From Archegozetes longisetosus (Eukaryota; Arthropoda; Arachnida; Sarcoptiformes; Trhypochthoniidae), in the NCBI GenBank assembly GCA_018873245.2, contig JAEMBT020000004.1:4698573-4762572 (forward strand): DNA of 64,000 nt, written 5' to 3'. Position 1 is the first letter of the stretch. Every line of letters starts with the position of its first letter. The notes under the pieces are model-generated. The model was not told where the DNA came from and did no database searches. It saw nothing but the letters and a program-made list of their open reading frames with translations. A program made the translations under genes and the position numbers. Positions 1-12,884 of this stretch are shown here, one piece after another.

Positions 1-497
1 TGTAAACTTATGAATATATGTTGAAACAATAAAAGAGAACTCAAATATTTTATTAGAATTATCAACAATTCAGAAGTTTATTCAAAAAGAAAATTGATTG
101 ACTAAAAAAGCAAACAATTGTACAACAACTAATTCAAAAAAAACAAATTAATCATAACATTAAATAACAAGTTCATTTCATACTTAAATATCTAACGTTG
201 CGAAAAAGTTTTGATTTTGAAGATCAACAAAAAAGTTCATTTGGTATTCAAGTTTACAACCATTAAGGAACATGCGATACGCTAAGAATTCAAACCTTGA
301 CTGTAAGTAAATTCTTAAGAAATTCCTATAAGAAATTATAAAAATAGTCACTAATACAATAGTCAGAGTTCTGACATATTTCAATTCAACTCTTCACTTA
401 TTATGAACAATGTTTAAAACAAGTTTCAAAAAAATCTCTCATAACTTATTTTAGCATTTTGTTAGAAAACTAAATCATATATAATTCAAAGCGAACA
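1..497. other. 3' flank of the zinc-finger gene
   Basis: AT-rich sequence downstream of the minus-strand zinc-finger gene. It probably holds that gene's 3' untranslated region. The short ORFs here have no recognisable protein features. Confidence 0.5.
77..82 (-). terminator. possible polyadenylation signal for the zinc-finger gene
   Basis: TTTATT on the plus strand reads AATAAA on the minus strand, about 415 bases beyond the stop codon. The hexamer is common by chance in AT-rich DNA, so only its position supports it. Confidence 0.25.
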
Positions 498-2193
498 CTA
501 TATCAAACAAGAAGATAAATCATCGACCGTTTGTTTAATCTTTTTGGAGGCATCTGACAAATTTCTTGATGTTTCCACTCGCTGGCGTCTCGTCCTTTTC
601 TGGTGAGCGATCCGATGTCTCTTCAAATGTTGAGGATATGTAAATCTTTTGGGACACTGGGGCCAATCACATTTATATGGCTTTTCCCCCGTATGCGTCA
701 ATTTATGAGGAGTTAAATTTGAACTCATTTTATATCGCTTGTCACAACCGGGCCAATCACACGCGTACGGCTTCTCTCCCGTATGAGCGCGAGCGTGACG
801 TACCTATAGATAAAACTTTGCTGTGAATTCAAACATAAAACATTAATCTAATGCAACTCACAAGAGTTGAAGGTCTGTCCGCAACATATCCACAGTGCGG
901 CCAATCACATGGATATCTCTTTTTTCTTGGATAGACCTTATTTCTTGAGGGCCAAGAATGAGATTTAGCGGATTTTCGAGAGGGATTTTGAACAGACTTT
1001 CGACGAGTCGATGTTACTGTGGTCTTTTCAGACGATTGTGTTGTCGTCGGTTTCCTCTTCTTAGGTGGTAATGCAATCGATTGTGTCATAAGAGTAGAAG
1101 ACGGACTATCAAAGTATTCGAACTCTGATTCATCTGTTTCTGCAAAAATAGCTTGAATATCACGGAAAGTATTTTGTTGTGTCACTTCATTTCCGTTCAT
1201 TTTTGCTGTCGATGAGTTCGACAGACGAAGAGATCTCCTAGTTGTTGTGCCAGGCGTTTGTTGTGATGATGTGATTCGAGGAGAGTTCGATCTGAGAGGT
1301 GAACGTTTCACAGGAGATGATAGAGGAGTGATTGAGGGACTGTTGGTTTCAAAGCTATTCAAAGAGTTGACTTTATTTCTTGTAGGCGATCTGTGAACTT
1401 GACAAGGAGATTTGGGAAGATTGGGTGGAGTTTTGTTTTGAGATAAGGGAGCTATTTTGAGCTTTGTTGTTGGTATTATCGTCTTTCTTGGAGACAGATT
1501 GACCGACTTTAACGAAATCTCATTCTTGTCACTATTATTTGATACTTTCTTGATTTGAGACTTAGTCACACTAATTTGATTGCTTACTGATTTCGTTGAG
1601 TTTTCTTCAATAGTTCTCAATTTTTCTTCTAATCTAGACTTCTCTTCGATCAAGCAGTTGATTTGTTTGACGAGTTGTTCGACTTCTAATCTCTTTTGAA
1701 TCGAATGTTTAACTAAAAGAACCATAAATTTGAGACATCTAGTTTCAAACTTTTCATCCAAAGCATCATCAAAATCATGCAAATCGAGCCAACATTTGGT
1801 GAGAACCTGAGTGAACCTGAGGTCAAGCATTTGTCGCATATGATACAAGACTCTTAAGACCATAAGGGCAGTCAAAACGATCTCTTCTTCGACACCATCT
1901 TCGAGTTTGAATTCATTAAGTGTGACAAAATCACTTTTGTAGTACTCTAACAACCAGATCCTGATTGCACTACAGGCTGACAACGAGTTCTCATTGATGT
2001 CGTACTGAAGAGCACTTATTAGTTGCGAATCACTTGAGATGCTGTTTTCGTATATGATAATCAGTTGAGATAATCTCCAGACCATGTCTGATGGACTGAA
2101 CTGTTCCGATAAGTAACTCAAAGGCTCACAATCGATCAGCATTTTGTTGATCAAGTCCACAATTACGTTGAGATGTCTGTCTTCGACTTCCAT
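498..2193 (-). CDS. C2H2 zinc-finger protein, two exons, 545 aa
   Basis: Probable nuclear DNA-binding protein. Exon 1 is 2193-862 and exon 2 is 803-498, joined across a 58-base GTGAGT...TATAG intron in phase 0. The splice completes finger 1. Residues 1-165 are helical and unrecognised. A coiled coil follows (about 165-200; KRLEVEQLVKQINCLIEEK). Residues 200-425 are a basic Ser/Thr/Pro linker with repeated SP sites and the NLS-like PPKKRK (376-381). The three fingers are C429/C434/H447/H451, C459/C464/H477/H481 and C489/C494/H507/H511. All are C-x4-C-x12-H-x3-H, start CDWP and are joined by TGEKPY linkers. Inferred helix residues -1/2/3/6 are R-S-T-R, M-S-N-P and Y-Q-H-R. The CDWPxC start recalls Sp/KLF proteins, but their third finger is C-x2-C, so this is not a KLF. 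A short basic tail ends the protein. The ATG at 2193 is the first in the frame. Targets and paralogue are unknown. Confidence 0.9.
804..861 (-). other. 58-bp intron inside zinc finger 1
   Basis: Read on the minus strand it starts GTGAGT and ends TTTATCTATAG. It lies between Leu444 and Val445, within the recognition helix of finger 1. Without splicing, finger 1 would lack its two His ligands and read into a stop. Confidence 0.9.
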
Positions 2194-2769
2194 TTTAAAA
2201 CTATTGTTATTATTATTGAAATAACTATTATTTCTTTATATTATTATTAAAGTTTGTTTTTAAAGATTAATTTAAATCAATTGAAATTTATTTGAAATTG
2301 AACGGAGTGTTGGAATAGTATTGACTTTTTAAATCAAATACTATTAAGAGGTGTTTCGCATGTTTTCAATTACATAAATATTAATTTTCTTATCATTTTG
2401 TTTATTCTCACGTGTTTAAGTGATTGGCCTCTAATTCAAACATAAATGACTCAATTGTTATACTGTTTTATTGCTGTCAAGATCACTGCTAATACTAACC
2501 AAAGGGAGATAAAAGTTTGGACGTAATCAATGTGTGTATCTTTACAATTATTGCGTGATTGAGACCTTCCCTCAAACTAAATCTTTCTCATTAAGATAAC
2601 AAGAGGTTAAAAGATGTTTTAAATTGCGAAAATGCTTGTAATCAGCTGATCACAAAAGATTTTCTAAATAAAACAACTAACAATTTAATCAAACTTTAAA
2701 ACTCTTAGATTTCAGTCAAATCAAAATCATGCTATGGAAATGCAACACTATTGAAATTACGTGAGTTTC

Positions 2770-3170
2770 AGGGAGGTTCGAGACTGAGGCTCAGTTAAGA
2801 TTTGGTCAATTTTGGGAACCTGACTAGCGAACAGATCGATACCTTTGGCCAGTGTTTTTGGTCTGAGGGAGGGCTAGAAATCTGAAATGAAATTGTGAGG
2901 CAAACGCTAACTCACATTCAAATGTCTGATCTCTCGTTGTCAAGCCTTTGATTAGTGTTTAACAAAAAATCGAATGATGCATTCAATAGACAGTTTGATT
3001 TTTTTAGGAACATTTTTTCAGCAAGATTCACACTCAAGTTGTGAAAAATCTGTGGGAGTGCCATAGCTCTGTTAGGCCATGACTGACTTGAGCTGGCGCA
3101 GCTTCGCCTTAACAAGCAGAACCTCTAAGATGACTGTTGCAGATCACACTCATCAATAATACTTTATTAA
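2770..3170 (-). other. coding-like island, possible decayed gene or exons
   Basis: GC is well above the surroundings. Read on the minus strand, three protein-like stretches lie in different frames: one ending KAKLRQLKSVMA, the ORF 3115-2918 (ALPQIFHNLSVNLAEKM and on to NERSDI), and one with LAKGIDLFASQVPKIDQI. A GTGAGT donor and a TTTCAG acceptor only about 34 bases apart lie near 2882-2917, but no choice of phase gives an uninterrupted product. I recognise no family. It may be a frameshifted pseudogene, misassigned exons or chance. Confidence 0.2.
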
Positions 3171-3307
3171 ATGTGTTTATGTCTTAAACTTTGTTAATTT
3201 TCCTACGCTTCTATTTTTAGGCTCAAATGTATTTTATCCGTTGCATGCAACCGCGCGCCAAACTCAACAAATGCTATTATAGATAACGTGATCTGCAACA
3301 ATCATCT
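3128..3307. repeat. 20-bp terminal inverted repeats flanking 140 bp
   Basis: The left arm 3128-3147 (AGATGACTGTTGCAGATCAC) and the reverse complement of 3288-3307 match at 19 of 20 positions. The 180-bp size and AT-rich interior suit a miniature inverted-repeat element or a structured region. No target-site duplication was identified. Confidence 0.5.
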
Positions 3308-4112
3308 ACAACGATCGCCTAATCAATTCCTCAATGAATTATAGGAGTTTGAAAAGTTAGAAATCAATAACTGAGTTTTTTGTGCTGGTTCAAAATGTTT
3401 ACCACTAAACTTTTTCAATTGCCAGTACTATATTTAGGCCTAAGCAAAAGTGTATAAATAGACCAAACGTAAAATAAGACATAGAACTGTTGTTTTAATA
3501 GATTGAAATTCTTAACAACAATTCATATTTTATGTGCTAAGTAAAATTAATAGTTTTTATTCTATTATTATTTTGATTCAAAAATTATTTATAAAGCTCC
3601 ATAACACTAATGTAAATTTAGGATACAGGATGAGATATTCTTTGCATAAACTTTACATATTTTCACAGATTTTAAGTTTTGCTTTGCATAAATATTTCAT
3701 ATTTCAATTCGCATAACTTCCATCTTCATGAACTCTACCAGATTTGTTCTTTCGTAACTTTATGTAACTTATGTCAAATTTTTGTTCATTTATTTATGTC
3801 GTGGTTTCATTGAAAAACAACTTTTCGTATATTTACATGAATTCTGAATAAATTGATGACATGAAAAATGTTTATGATCTCAACTTTTGTGGGAGAATTT
3901 AAATAAGTTTTCACATATAACAAAAAACGAATGATGTTCGCTCATATAGTCTAAAAGTAAGATTTAGTGATGGCTTGAAAAACTACAAACTTTTTAAAAT
4001 TCGTCAAAGCACTCATACAAAACTTGAGAAAATAGTTCGAGTTTAATCAAGTAAGTTACATTCTCTTTGTTCCTTCAATAGGGATTTTAGACTTAAATTC
4101 AATCAATGCTTT

Positions 4113-4131
4113 TTAGGTTGGGTTAGGTTAG
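4113..4131 (+). repeat. short TTAGG-like tract
   Basis: Reads TTAGG TTGGG TTAGG TTAG, about four units of the arthropod telomere motif with one variant. Too short to be a telomere; it could be an interstitial remnant or chance. Confidence 0.3.
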
Positions 4132-6726
4132 CTGGTCGTAAAAAATTATAATTATAAAAGTTAACTTTGATCTTTCTGTTTTCGAGTGATAAAAATCAAC
4201 ACTAAATATTGCATTCAATTTGCTAGGCAAATATTGATAGAGCAGTAAGTTTTATGATGGAATGCAAACTCGAAAATTCAATACAATGGAATCTGATTTT
4301 TATGATCTTCTCTTGCTTTATAGAGTCTACACTAGCAATCACTGAAAGGCGGACCGCAGACCAGATCCATTTGGATCTACTTTGAGCTGTCACTGTCTTT
4401 TGTTGTTACTCAAAGATCAGACTTTTGTTGGATCAATTTTTCGAGGACATAATTGATTGAAATCGAGAATAAGTTTTTGTCGAAAGTTGAGTATCTAGAA
4501 GAAGTTGAATCTTTTGAGGTTAGCTAGATCTGTAAAACGTTGAAGATTGAGATTTTAATTCTCTGTTTGTGTGACTACTCTTTTCAGTCTGCATAGTGAA
4601 GCATACTTTAACTTTGCATTTGGTAATTTAAGACCGCATCTAAAATGTCTGTCTAGACATTTCTATTATACATTGCTATGAATGAATTTATGGTATCCTA
4701 AATGTTGCTTTTCTTTTTATTTGTTGCAATCAATGCGTTTGTCGTTGAGAGACAGCGAAAGAAGAAAGATTGAGTTAACGTAACGGCCCTTTTCATGTTA
4801 ATCAGAATCAAATCATTTCAAATATAAACTTGCCGAGCATTCTAAGATTAATTAAATAAAACTTATATTTATTGTACTCTTTTTTCAAACAAACTATTAC
4901 TTTCTTGCAATAGATAAATCTTTTGAAATATATTTTTAACTTTGTTTTGTTGAGCAATTTAGTTTATTAATAACAATACTGCTCGTCGTAAATCAAAGTA
5001 AACAAAGCATTTTGTCCGATTTTTACAGAATCTGAAAGACTTTTAGTTGGCAGTCATAATTGGAGAGAGCCATAAAACGTGTCTCATCTTTACTATTTAC
5101 AATTCAACATAATAATCAATCCAATAAAGTGACTGCCGTTCATAAAAAATTCCATTTGTTCATTCTGAAGTATATGTTCAAAGTGTTGACTGGTCTTCAG
5201 GATATCAAACACTCAGAACTTGCCATAAGATATTCAAATAAAGTTTTATTAAGTTAGGCACTAAACTTGACTCCCAGATACACTCTAACTCCCAAATAGA
5301 AAAGCTAAATGCAATAAAACTGGGCTGAAACTGATCAACTTAAACAGAAGAATAAAACTTGAAATAATTGGAATAATTTACACTATTGTAGAATATATCT
5401 TAAAATCTATTGTTGTGATCATCTTAACTTGTAATCTTGATTGTGACCATTTGGATAATAGCAGTTTATATGAAGTGTTTATATCCTGGTCTAAGCTTAA
5501 CAGTATTAAGAAAAGCAAGAAAACTAGTAGAAAAGCTTATGTAGATATGGTTAGAGACCGCAAAAAGTACTGGCAAGTGGTGATCAATAGAATTGACTAA
5601 GGAGTAAAACAGACTTAAATGGGTTCTGGTAACACTTCTTAAGGATAAATAATGTTACGCTCGCTTAGCTTTGTTCGAGTCACTTCACTGTCCAATTCTC
5701 AGTCGGTGGACTATAAGTGAATTTTCTTCCAGTTTATGGCTCAACAATCATTAGATTAGAGCTCAGTATTATTGCAGGACTCATAATTGGAGTTTTGGCA
5801 TATATTCCTCTACATGTATGCCTTTAGAGATGCATCAAAAACAAGTTCTATAGCACTATAACTTGAGCTCATGGAAAATCAATAGAAAAAACGTTGAACA
5901 CTTCTGTCAATGCGAGCAGGGCTTGTGATCAAATATGTATTTTAGGTTTGTATTTACAAATAGTTCTCCAGGTTTCTCTCATAAATAGCTTGATTAGGTC
6001 TTTGTGCACTCTCTTCTATTCTAATTTCATAGTGAATGCAGCAATAAATCAAGACTTTAAAACCCATCTATACAAATTTTGTTTCTTCTAAAATAACACT
6101 GCCTCCCCTAATGAGTAGTATTTTTCAAGTTTTTATAAATCACTATTTAATGTTTGTAAATGTTTTTATAAGTTTAATTAAACTTAGATTAATTTTAGTT
6201 CGAGTCAACAAAACTGTCATTACATAGGATTAGAGGTTCGAGTCATACGTAAAAAATACTTTTACTAACTTAGTGAAAAACAAAATCTAAATTATTTTTA
6301 TTTAATATTATTTCTCTCCGAATCAAATTGAATTCAAAATCTATTCGTAATAATTGTTACGAATTTGAGTGAAAAGTGCATCGAAAATAAATGAAATGTC
6401 AGATTTAGATAATGTACAGCCTCAACATAAAAGGCTCTGAAATGAACTGAAAAGCATTTTAATATGACTTATAATCTTTGGGAAGCCTTATCAAAATAGA
6501 ATACAATTAGACTAATTTTTCTATTCATCAACCCCTATCAATTAAAGAACTCAAACATCAACTTATGTTATTTTAAGTGGCATAAAAGCAGGCAATAAAA
6601 GGTTTATATCAATAGTACATAAATTGACGGTTAAGTTAATCAATTAATTCATTTTAACTGCTGAATAGAAAGCATGATTTAAAAGAAAAGCAAGTGATTC
6701 CATTCTTAACCACTTAAATTTTTAAG

Positions 6727-6762
6727 TTTTGATAAGACCTAAGATTATAAGTCTTATCAAAA
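6727..6762. repeat. perfect 12-bp stem hairpin
   Basis: TTTTGATAAGAC (6727-6738) pairs with GTCTTATCAAAA (6751-6762) around a 12-base loop. A related GCCTTATCAAAA string lies near 6484-6495. Function unknown. Confidence 0.6.
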
Positions 6763-8235
6763 TTAGTATTCAGCTCAGTTGCAAGCCTTTCTTAAGTGTC
6801 TGTATAAAAATACAAGCCAAACTTATGGTAAATTAAAGAATAAATCAGACTTTATTTACAATACTTTTGGACTTATTATGGAATTTTGAAAAAAATTGAT
6901 TACAACAAAATTCCGTAGAACAGATTCGGATAAAAGACTTACGTATGTAATTAAAAATAATTAACAGCATTAGAAGATATGTACGTGTTTCACCTAATTG
7001 TATTCATTCTAAGCTAGTCACACCTGAAAAGTCGTACTTTGATTGACAGCGGAATGTAACTTTTAAATAATTAAATTTGTAATTAATAATTTTGCAAATT
7101 GCAATAAAATGTTTAGAACAAAATTTTACTTGAAAACGCATCAAATCATTCATTCTAAAGTCAATTTTATGATTGATTCATCTCAATCTTATGTAAAATT
7201 GCAATATATAACGTTATTACATAATCTGAATTGTATAAAATCTTTCATTCAAGACAGATTCAAATGTTAATTAAATGATTGTAAGAAAATCTTACTTGTA
7301 GTAGTTCTTTAAAAAATGATTCACTTCTGTAGCAGATAAACGTTTTATTTATAATTTTTCAATTTGTGATGAAAAGTTTACGAAAAGTATGCAATCTGAA
7401 CGAACGTGCGAATAGATATCTATGCATCAAAATTCATTAATCTTATTATGATGAATACCACAACATTTTATTGATTCAGGAGAATCTAAACGATAGATTC
7501 CTTATAAATATACGAGAAAAAACTACTTAAATTCAATTTCGATCAGTGCTCGACAAGTTTGAAGGCTTAAGAAATTTGGAAAAACGAATCTCTAAAACAA
7601 GATTAAATATTTATGGAACTTTGGTTTTCTCCTACACAAAACCTACATTAAATTGCAATAAAGCAATCCTCAGAACACAGACTTGATTATTGAACCAATT
7701 ATTCAAATAATCTAACGTAGTTACAATGAATACAAGCAATTTTTAAAACTCGCTTTTAAATTGTATCATCTTCTTCTATCCCAAGGCTGTTTTACGCTTG
7801 TTGAAGTTATTATCTATTTTTGATTTGTATTTTTGGCTCATTTATCTTTATTCCAATTAATTAAATTGCTCAACAAAGTGCTCACTTTTACTTTAACTAC
7901 TCATAGAAGCAATGTAAGTTAACTGATAGACTTAATGGCGAAGTATTTATCGATAAGATATTATATTAAGATAGCAGTATCTGTTTGAATATCCTTCTGC
8001 CATTATAAATGAAAAAAGATCATCGATTAGCAGAATTGACGCAACATTTTTGAAGTAAGATAAGCTGATTGAGAGCGTGAGTATTTCTCGGTGGAAACAA
8101 TTTTGTAAATTGAAATCTGATGCTTGTTTCTAAAAAGCATCTATTTTATTATAACGATGCTTAACAAAATGCTTGAGTGATGATCACACCTATCAGTATT
8201 TGCGCAGATATTTTTTGTTTTAACTTTAAATTATC

Positions 8236-8375
8236 TACAATAGAACCTGTCTAACTTGAACTTATGCTTAAGTGGTTTTTAAAAAACAATATACAAATCT
8301 AATAGAAAAACAGCTTAATTGTGATTGATTTTTAAGGACTGACATAAATGTTAAATTTAGACAGGTTTTACTGTA
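8236..8375. mobile_element. mariner/pogo-like MITE, copy 1
   Basis: 140-bp non-coding element starting TACAATAGAACCTGTCTAA. Its right end, read in reverse, is TACAGTAAAACCTGTCTAAA. TA dinucleotides at both ends fit the TA target duplication of Tc1/mariner/pogo transposons. Copy 2 at 57765-57909 shares both ends and an internal CTTAATTGT-ATTGATTTT block. There is no transposase ORF, so it would depend on a full-length relative elsewhere. Confidence 0.75.
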
Positions 8376-11222
8376 TTAGAATACTGTATTAGCGTAAACA
8401 TCTTTCATCGTTGCATTGTAACTTATTAATAATGCAAAATAAACCAACTATCTTTCAAATAATTTTTAATACCACTATGAAATAGAAAAATCTCTTAAAA
8501 TTTGTAGCCAAGCAAGACTTTGCGATTGATGTAATAGAAAGTATAGAAAAAGGAAAAATGGGTTCATCGTTAAAGGCTTACACAAAGCAAAATGTGTGTA
8601 TAGACTTGAGTTAATTAACTGTATCGCAAAAGCTCATTTGTATTGACAACTTCTTCTCATTCATAATAATAAGAAATGAAATAACGAACAAGTAATCATC
8701 CAATATGTACAAGATCATGTTGACGATTGCAGTCATATTAATTAGACAAAAAGACTGATAGTTGTCGACAGCCATTAGATTTAATAGATAGAGATATGCA
8801 TGGATTGATTGGATTACTTGTTTATCAGTAGGAAATGCATTGTTGAATCAAATAGAATGTGATAATTACGCTTTCACTCTTTTGTTCTCTTGGACTAAAA
8901 TTTCAATGTCAACTACATTAATACTATGTATAATCCCTCAAATTATTCTCAGCTTTGGATAATCAAAAACAAAATAATGTTGCTTTGCTCACCGAATCTC
9001 AAATTGAGAATAAGAGCTATAGAATAATTTGGGTTAGACAAAATTCAAATTAAGCTAAACTCAACATAACTATAAGAAGCCAAATTAAAACTTTTGCAAC
9101 AGTTTCAGTTCTAAATCAAACTTAATGAATATGAGAGATAATTTTGAATAGGGTTTTTTGATGCGATAGTCGATAGATAGAAGCAAAGAACTAATGCGCA
9201 GAATATTATTGAGAAATGAAGTATCGTTAGCTAGAACATTGTTGAGAACTGAAATACTTTTAACTAGAATATGGTAGAAAGTGGTAGAAAAGTTGAAAGT
9301 GGTATTTACATATGGCAAACTTTTTGGTATCGATAAACTTATTTCCTTTGGAGTTATTTATTTTTGGTAGAGTTCAGTTGTAACTCTCGGAGTGTTTTCC
9401 GCTTTGCTCAAAGATATAAGTTCTTAATAAGTATGAAAGGAAATGACTGGACATTTCCGTGTGACACAAACTGTGGCATTAATTTGGCTCATACAGTAGT
9501 TGAGAAAGTATAAAGACATCATTTAACAGAAATGCACTAACACTTTATGAGAGTCATTACTTACAGTCATTTTGATCAGATTCCTAACTCTCATTGTTCA
9601 CAACTATAGTGTCTATTAAATGAAACATGTTTTAGTTTAGGATAATGCCTGAAAGATTATACACAAAACTAGATTTATTAATCAATATAATTATATTAAT
9701 AATAAAGAATTAGTAGAGGATACATTTGCGAGCTTTAATACTTTCTACTAATCTCTAGCGTCTAATAATACTGTTCTGTAATTATCATTAAGTAGAATAT
9801 TCTGAAGATTATTTGAATGCGAGCTAATGCACAAACTGTGTTGGACTAAAATAAGTCACTTTCTTAATCGATAATCCATATAAAGAGCGATTCTTTTTAT
9901 TTATTCAAATATATCTAATTTGGTCATCAATTAGCCTCGTGGGAATCAGTTAACATAATTAATTCTATTCCAATAGTACTATTATCCAATACTTGCATCT
10001 CAACTGTTTCACAGCAGCTAAGCTACTCAATATCTACCTAACTTAGCCGAATAGTGGCACCACTTCTCTCTTATATCCTCTACAACTCTATGGCAAACGT
10101 TTCACCTTATTCACTACTTCTATGCCATCCTAGAAATTCTAGTCTACAATTTCAAATTAATTGCTTTTAAGATCAAAATAACAATCTGAAGTTTTGACAA
10201 TTGATCGAAACCAGTTTTAATGGTTCAAACCAATGGACCAAATTGCGAATGAAAACTATCAAACTACGAAACTGTGAAAATATCTTGAGTTATTGAGATT
10301 ACAATTATCGATTTTTTGACCTAATATCGAGTTGAAGACCAAAAGTAAACTTAATGATAACATCTCACATTACTTACTATTTAATTGGTAACTATTCGCT
10401 GATTCAGCTTTAGTCGCGTTTTGCCCAAAATATTGTTTTGGCGAGTATTATTAGCTTAGGTGTGAATGGCTTTTAAATCTTGTTATCATATGATACTGTT
10501 AAGCCCTTACTATTACAATCAATCCCGTTTATGGCGAACACTTTTGGCTGTGCCGATTCCTATAAATACAGTTTCTAGAACTTACCAAATCCTCTGCTTA
10601 AAATCAGCTTCAAACGTCTTATTGGTTTATCGCATTCTTCTTCTCTCTTCAAGTATTGTTTAAGCATTAGTTTACATTTAGTTTTAGGTTTTAAGTAATG
10701 TTAACTTTCTATAGTGTTAAGACTTGAGTTGTAAGTTAAGTTGTTTTTAGAAAGTATACAACTGTCTACTTAAATAATTTACTAATTTGTAAGTACTATT
10801 GATGAACCGATACTTCATTAATTTTTAATTGCAACTTATATAAACCTGCTCATTCGCATAGCATAATTAGAAAATGTTCAACTTCAATTCACTTTAAAAC
10901 TTGTATTTCTTATAAAACTCATTATACTAATATACTGTTGACTATTCTGATCATTACAAACTCAAATGATTAATGATTTTCAGTTTTGATTGCAACAAAT
11001 TAGTTTCAAATTTCACAACTCTTTCACAGAAATAGAGGCTTTGTTTAGTGAAATAAGAAACAGTGGCACATATAATAATGTGACTGAACATGTTGTAAAT
11101 AACTCTGAAGAAGTTAGTTTTGAGCCCATTAGACAATTTTATGTTAAAACTTTACCTTCTCAGCGGCAACCTTCAAACAGTTTCAGTGATGCGAGACATT
11201 AACCGAACAGCAGACTGTGTTG

Positions 11223-11225
11223 GTG

Positions 11226-11248
<23 letters not shown>
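11223..11248. repeat. (GT)13 microsatellite
   Basis: Uninterrupted GT dinucleotides. Confidence 0.95.
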
Positions 11249-11256
<8 letters not shown>

Positions 11257-12449
11257 TGGCTATGTTTCTATGTTTTACTTCGGCAACACTTCTCTTCTGT
11301 ACAAATGAGAAATTGATTCGATTAAATGAGAAGTGAAAATAAATTTGATATCAGGATCAAAATAATTACAATAATGGGCTCTAAGTTTATGTATTCTATT
11401 GAGCTATAAATCTTAGTGTATATTTACTGCAGAATATGATGCAAAATGAATACAAAACAGCAGGCATTCTGAAAGCAGACAATTTTTATTCTTTAACTAT
11501 AGTTGTATTGTGTCTCAGTTCTATTATTCAACCAATAAATATGCCAACAGAGTAAATATTTAAGAAATTCATTTTCTAACTCTAATATTCTAATATTAAT
11601 ATATCTCATTCATATTCTACTACTAACTTTCACTATTAACTCCTTATAATTAGTACCAGAGTATAATCACTTTGAAAACTTTTTTACCTCTCATTACTCA
11701 TTAGATTTTTTTTCTAAAACTTTCAAAGGAATGTAATACTCCAACAAATTGGCTCAATTAGGCATTATGATACATTTAAACAAACATATTTGAAAAATAA
11801 TCTTTAAACAAGTTATTGATTTGAAATGTTAATAAAATATGAACTGAGTTGTAACAGAGCTATTTGTGAGAAATTTTCAGAAGCGTATTTAATAAAGCGA
11901 TCAGACAGCACGAGGTTTATAAATGCTGGTAAGTTTGGTTATTTCTGGCAATTTTTTAGATAGTATATTATGAGGGTTACTATCAGGAGTATTATCAGTA
12001 TAGCTTAGAGGAAAGTATTGATGCCTTATATTTGCTGTCATCCTTCATCCCTTAATGCATGCCTTCCTTGTAGGTAAATAAGATTGGTTTCATATTTGCT
12101 CTATATGCCCTCTAACTCTTAGTATCACCTACTTTCAGCCACAGGCTATTCACAGTCTTGTCTCCCCAATATCACTAAATCCAATCCTAGTTTCCCCTAA
12201 AATCTTTTCAGCCACCAGAAGACAATTTATTTATCTCCTGAATATTTTTTATATTATTTATTCGCATATCTTAAAACTCAGAGAGAATCTCTGTGAATAC
12301 AAAGGCGTATATTTTGCATATTTGATCGATTTTAAATTCAACAAAACAACATCAAATTTGATCAGATTCGCGCAAATGGATGCCAACTATGACTGTCATT
12401 GGCATCATATTGTACTTACACCATTGTTGTGCTACTGTTAGATATGACT

Positions 12450-12520
12450 GTGCATACGATTATACATATGACCATACACACGATTATACATACAACTATT
12501 CACATCACTGTACGTGTGAC
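12450..12520. repeat. imperfect short tandem repeat
   Basis: Variants of GATTATACATA and ACCATACACAC recur several times. One frame gives a Tyr/Asp/His-rich translation that is best explained by the repeat. Confidence 0.5.
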
Positions 12521-12884
12521 TCAATGGTGAGATTCGAAAAAGTGAAAATATGTGAAGAAAAACGTGAAAAAAAAGTGAAAAAATATAAAAAAATAAGAAG
12601 AAAATAGCAAATTGATGCCATTAACCATTGGCATGAACAAAAGCATTAGAACGATATGTGCAGCAAACCATTACAAAAGAGTAGTATATATATTTATGCA
12701 TTGAATATATGCATAGTTACGTTATTTGTTCGTTCGTGCCAGAAAAACATTTACAATTTGATCATCAATCATATCTTATCTGAATGCTAGAGGATAAGAA
12801 ACGAACTTTACTTTGCTTCTTATTCTTCTTTTTCTCTGTTTAACTTCACTTCAAAGCTAAACAATCGAAGTATTATAAATTCAA

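Larger units (their letters stand above)
2194..8235. other. gene-poor stretch downstream on the plus strand from the zinc-finger start
   Basis: No supported gene. It probably contains the zinc-finger promoter just above 2193, but no clear core element was recognised. It holds a higher-GC, coding-like island at 2750-3170, a 20-bp inverted-repeat pair at 3128/3288, a TTAGG-like tract at 4113 and a perfect hairpin at 6727. ORFs of 60-66 codons at 5060-6091 show no recognisable motifs. Confidence 0.5.

Noticed and set aside
5733..5815. Possible transmembrane exon (LSIIAGLIIGVLAYIPL) between TTCTTCCAG and GTATGC
   Set aside because: Only 27 codons, no partner exons, and AT-rich DNA often translates into hydrophobic runs.
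6229..6242. tRNA T-loop-like GAGGTTCGAGTC
   Set aside because: No acceptor stem, D-arm or anticodon arm could be placed around it.
12380..12607. ORF with Tyr/Asp/His repeats and a Lys-rich end
   Set aside because: Explained by the imperfect tandem repeat and an A-rich tail.
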